A stretch of 64,000 nt of DNA from Draconibacterium aestuarii. GTDB taxonomy: Bacteria > Bacteroidota > Bacteroidia > Bacteroidales > Prolixibacteraceae. A model generated the notes under the pieces. That model saw only the letters and a program-made list of their open reading frames with translations, was not told the DNA's origin and ran no database searches. The stretch covers positions 62,001-126,000 of the forward strand of contig JAPOHD010000027.1 in assembly GCA_026671195.1 (NCBI GenBank), read 5' to 3'. Of the stretch, positions 61,613-64,000 are shown piece by piece; the stretch's first letter is position 1; the number at the start of each line of letters is the position of its first letter. The position numbers and the translations under genes are program-made.

Positions 61613-64000
61613 ATGAAACTAATCAATTGTGTTGTTATTGTATTGCTCGTTTTTTTATCGGCATGCAATCAAAATACTCAGCAAAACATAGATCTTTCAG
61701 GTGAATGGAAATTTCAGATCGATTCGCTGGATGTAGGGATAGCCGAACATTGGTACAATCTGGATTTGTCCGAAACTGTTCAGTTGCCCGGTTCCATGGT
61801 CGAAAATGGGAAAGGTAATCCCGTTGGCCCCAATACGCACTGGGTGGGGAATCAAAGAAATATGGAATGGTTCGAAGATGAAAATTACAAGCCTTTTTTG
61901 AGCGATGAAGAATACCTGTTTCCGTATTGGCTGATCCCTGATAAACATTATTATGGCGCTGCGTGGTATCAAAAAACAGTGGATATTCCTTCAGATTGGA
62001 AGGAGCAGAATATCGAATTGTATCTGGAACGTTGTCATTGGGAAACTCAGGTTTGGGTTGATGGACAAAAAGTGGGACTGCAAAACAGCCTGGGTACAGC
62101 GCATCAATACGACTTAACTAAATACTTGTCTCCCGGAAAGCATAAGATTTCTGTTTGTGTGGATAATAGAATAAAAGATTTGGATGTTGGTCCCGATTCG
62201 CATAGTGTTTCTGATCATACACAAAGTAACTGGAACGGAATTGTTGGCGAAATAAAACTGGTAAAAAGAGCCAAACTTTCAATTTCTAACCTCCAGGTTT
62301 TTCCTGACATCGCAAATAAAAAAGTGCGGGTTGAAATCGAATTAAAAGATATTGCCGAAACAAAAGGGGAAACGATTATTCGTGTAGAAGCTGTCAGCGC
62401 TGGGAATGAAGAGGAAGTTCGCGTAAATCCGGTTGAAATGAAGATTGAAAATCGTTCTGGCAAAATTGTAATCGATTATCCGATGGGAGATGCTGTGCGA
62501 TTGTGGGACGAATTTGACCCGAATTTATATAAGTTAACTGTTGAGGTACAATCAGGTTCGGCAAAAGATGAACAAGAGGTACATTTTGGAATGCGCGAAA
62601 TTAAGGCAGACGGCACTCGTTTTGCTGTAAACGGACGCCCGGTTTTTCTGCGGGGAACACTTGAATGTGCCATTTTCCCCAGAACCGGTTATCCACCCAC
62701 TGATGTTGAATCATGGAAACGGATCATTACGATTTGTAGGGCGCACGGTTTAAATCATATTCGTTTTCATTCATGGTGTCCTCCCGAAGCAGCTTTTACT
62801 GCGGCCGATGAACTTGGATTTTATTACCAGGTGGAGTGTTCGTCGTGGGCCAATTCAACAAGCAGGCTGGGTGATGGATTGCCCGTGGATAAATGGTTGT
62901 ACGAGGAGAGTGTGCGAATGATAAAGGCTTATGGGAACCATCCTTCGTTTTGTTTAATGGCGTATGGTAACGAGCCTGCAGGTAAAAATCAGAAGCAATT
63001 TCTGGCAGATTTTGTAACCCTCTGGAAAACAAAAGACAGCCGTAGAGTTTATACCGGCGGTGCAGGTTGGCCGGCAATTGAGCAGAATGATTATCACAAT
63101 CTTCCCCAACCACGGATTCAAGCCTGGGGTGAAGGGCTCCGCAGTATAATAAATGCACAACCTCCGCGAAATGACTACGACTGGCAGAACCGACTTGGTA
63201 AAAACGACCGCCCGGTTGTGAGCCACGAAATTGGGCAGTGGTGTGTTTATCCCAACCTAAAAGAAAGTGAAAAGTATGATGGCGTATTAAAAGCTAAAAA
63301 TTTCGAATTGTTTAGGCGCAGTTTAAATGCGCATCAAATGGGCCATCTTGCCGATAGCTTTTTATTGGCATCGGGGAAGTTGCAGGCGTTATGCTACAAG
63401 GCTGATATTGAGGCAGCACTTCGAACCCCCGGTTTTGGTGGATTTCAGCTGCTCGATCTTCATGATTTCCCCGGGCAGGGAACGGCTTTGGTTGGTGTAC
63501 TCGATCCGTTTTGGGAGGAGAAAGGATACATTACCCCTGAAGAATACAGCAGGTTTTGTAATGAAACAGTTCCGTTGGCACGACTGCCAAAACGAATATT
63601 TAAAAGTAACGAAACCATTTCGGCAGAGATTGAAGTGGCACATTTTGGGCCGAAGGAATTAGCTGGTGTAACTCCCCATTGGAAGATTGCAGATCAGCTT
63701 GGAACTGTAGTCAGGGAGGGTAACCTGGCTACAACAAATCTCAACTGGGGTAATGGAATAAAATTAGGTTTTGTTGAAACAACAATCCCGACAGAAAAAG
63801 CAAAACAATTTACTTTGGAGGTCGAAATTGCCGGTTTTATTAATAGTTGGGACATTTGGGTATATCCATCGGAACAACCCAAATTACAGGAAGAAATTCT
63901 TGTGGTTCAGGAACTCAATAAAAAGGCAATTACTACCTTGAAAAATGGTGGAAAAGTATTGCTGACAGCCAGAATAGGAAGTGTAAAAAATGGGAAAGGC
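61613..64000 (+). CDS. Glycoside hydrolase family 2 lipoprotein, 3' end outside the window
   Basis: At least 796 residues. Start at the ATG 61613-61615 with lipobox LSAC (Cys 18). A jelly-roll sugar-binding domain (about 25-220; ERCHWETQVWVDGQKVG) and an immunoglobulin-like domain precede the TIM barrel. The acid/base is E454 in AYGNEPAG and the nucleophile E539 in VSHEIGQW, matching GH2 (beta-galactosidase, beta-glucuronidase, beta-mannosidase group). Substrate not readable. The gene runs off the window end, so domain count and total length are unknown. It follows the sulfatase remnant and the sugar transporter. Confidence 0.9.
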   Translation, partial: MKLINCVVIVLLVFLSACNQNTQQNIDLSGEWKFQIDSLDVGIAEHWYNLDLSETVQLPGSMVENGKGNPVGPNTHWVGNQRNMEWFEDENYKPFLSDEEYLFPYWLIPDKHYYGAAWYQKTVDIPSDWKEQNIELYLERCHWETQVWVDGQKVGLQNSLGTAHQYDLTKYLSPGKHKISVCVDNRIKDLDVGPDSHSVSDHTQSNWNGIVGEIKLVKRAKLSISNLQVFPDIANKKVRVEIELKDIAETKGETIIRVEAVSAGNEEEVRVNPVEMKIENRSGKIVIDYPMGDAVRLWDEFDPNLYKLTVEVQSGSAKDEQEVHFGMREIKADGTRFAVNGRPVFLRGTLECAIFPRTGYPPTDVESWKRIITICRAHGLNHIRFHSWCPPEAAFTAADELGFYYQVECSSWANSTSRLGDGLPVDKWLYEESVRMIKAYGNHPSFCLMAYGNEPAGKNQKQFLADFVTLWKTKDSRRVYTGGAGWPAIEQNDYHNLPQPRIQAWGEGLRSIINAQPPRNDYDWQNRLGKNDRPVVSHEIGQWCVYPNLKESEKYDGVLKAKNFELFRRSLNAHQMGHLADSFLLASGKLQALCYKADIEAALRTPGFGGFQLLDLHDFPGQGTALVGVLDPFWEEKGYITPEEYSRFCNETVPLARLPKRIFKSNETISAEIEVAHFGPKELAGVTPHWKIADQLGTVVREGNLATTNLNWGNGIKLGFVETTIPTEKAKQFTLEVEIAGFINSWDIWVYPSEQPKLQEEILVVQELNKKAITTLKNGGKVLLTARIGSVKNGKG

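Overview
The window reads as chromosomal DNA from a member of the Bacteroidota, most likely a marine or anaerobic Bacteroidales/Marinilabiliales-type bacterium (inference from content). Evidence: an atpD-atpC pair standing apart from the rest of the ATP synthase genes, a phylum-typical insert in AtpD, a near-perfect Bacteroidota promoter (TTG, 19 bp, TAAATTTG) before atpD, few Shine-Dalgarno sequences, many SPII lipoproteins, a HYC_CC_PP-type protein, and sulfatases with GH2/GH31 enzymes for polysaccharide use. No tRNA, rRNA, CRISPR or intact insertion sequence was seen.

Layout. 1-2837 (-): electron-transfer operon of a multiheme cytochrome c (cut by the window edge), a membrane-anchored FAD/Fe-S oxidoreductase and a b-type cytochrome. 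3095-5242 (-): GH31 lipoprotein. 5337-15556 (-): metal (probably copper/silver) resistance block with an HMA-AraC regulator, small HMA chaperone, HYC_CC_PP protein, CusA/TolC/CusB, a His/Met-rich lipoprotein, an exported HMA protein and a CDF transporter without its cytosolic domain. 15697-19669 (-): sulfur/persulfide redox block (CoA-disulfide-reductase-like protein with two rhodaneses, lipoprotein thioredoxin, SQR-like flavoprotein). 20020-25586 (+): second heavy-metal RND efflux operon, of CzcA type. 25583-27352 (-): secreted repeat protein and a flavin-binding PPOX protein.

27484-36242 (-) is the most interesting region: an eight-gene operon for a group-3c-like (MvhAG) [NiFe] hydrogenase with MvhD, two HdrA-like flavoproteins carrying reciprocal iron-sulfur modules, and a QmoC-like HdrC-cytochrome b fusion, but no HdrB. 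It looks like a Qmo-type quinone-reducing complex wired to a hydrogenase. A Crp/Fnr regulator lies just upstream (36557-37264), and between it and the operon are three FNR-like sites whose centres are exactly 22 bp apart. The maturation genes hypF, C, D, E, A and B follow at 40315-46904 (+), with a probable nickel permease at 47439-48146 (-). The proposed flow is H2 to MvhAG, MvhD, the HdrA pair, the membrane cytochrome b and then menaquinone, possibly with flavin-based bifurcation.

47031-48969 is a repeat-rich noncoding stretch (a 42-bp-period array, long inverted repeats, REP-like hairpins). 48970-58815 holds a sulfatase, a PQQ-propeller protein, an MMPL/RND exporter, a polyprenyl synthase, atpDC and a GT9 glycosyltransferase. 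58846-64000 is a sugar-use locus: AraC regulator, divergent MFS sugar symporter, a collapsed sulfatase pseudogene and a GH2 enzyme running off the window end.
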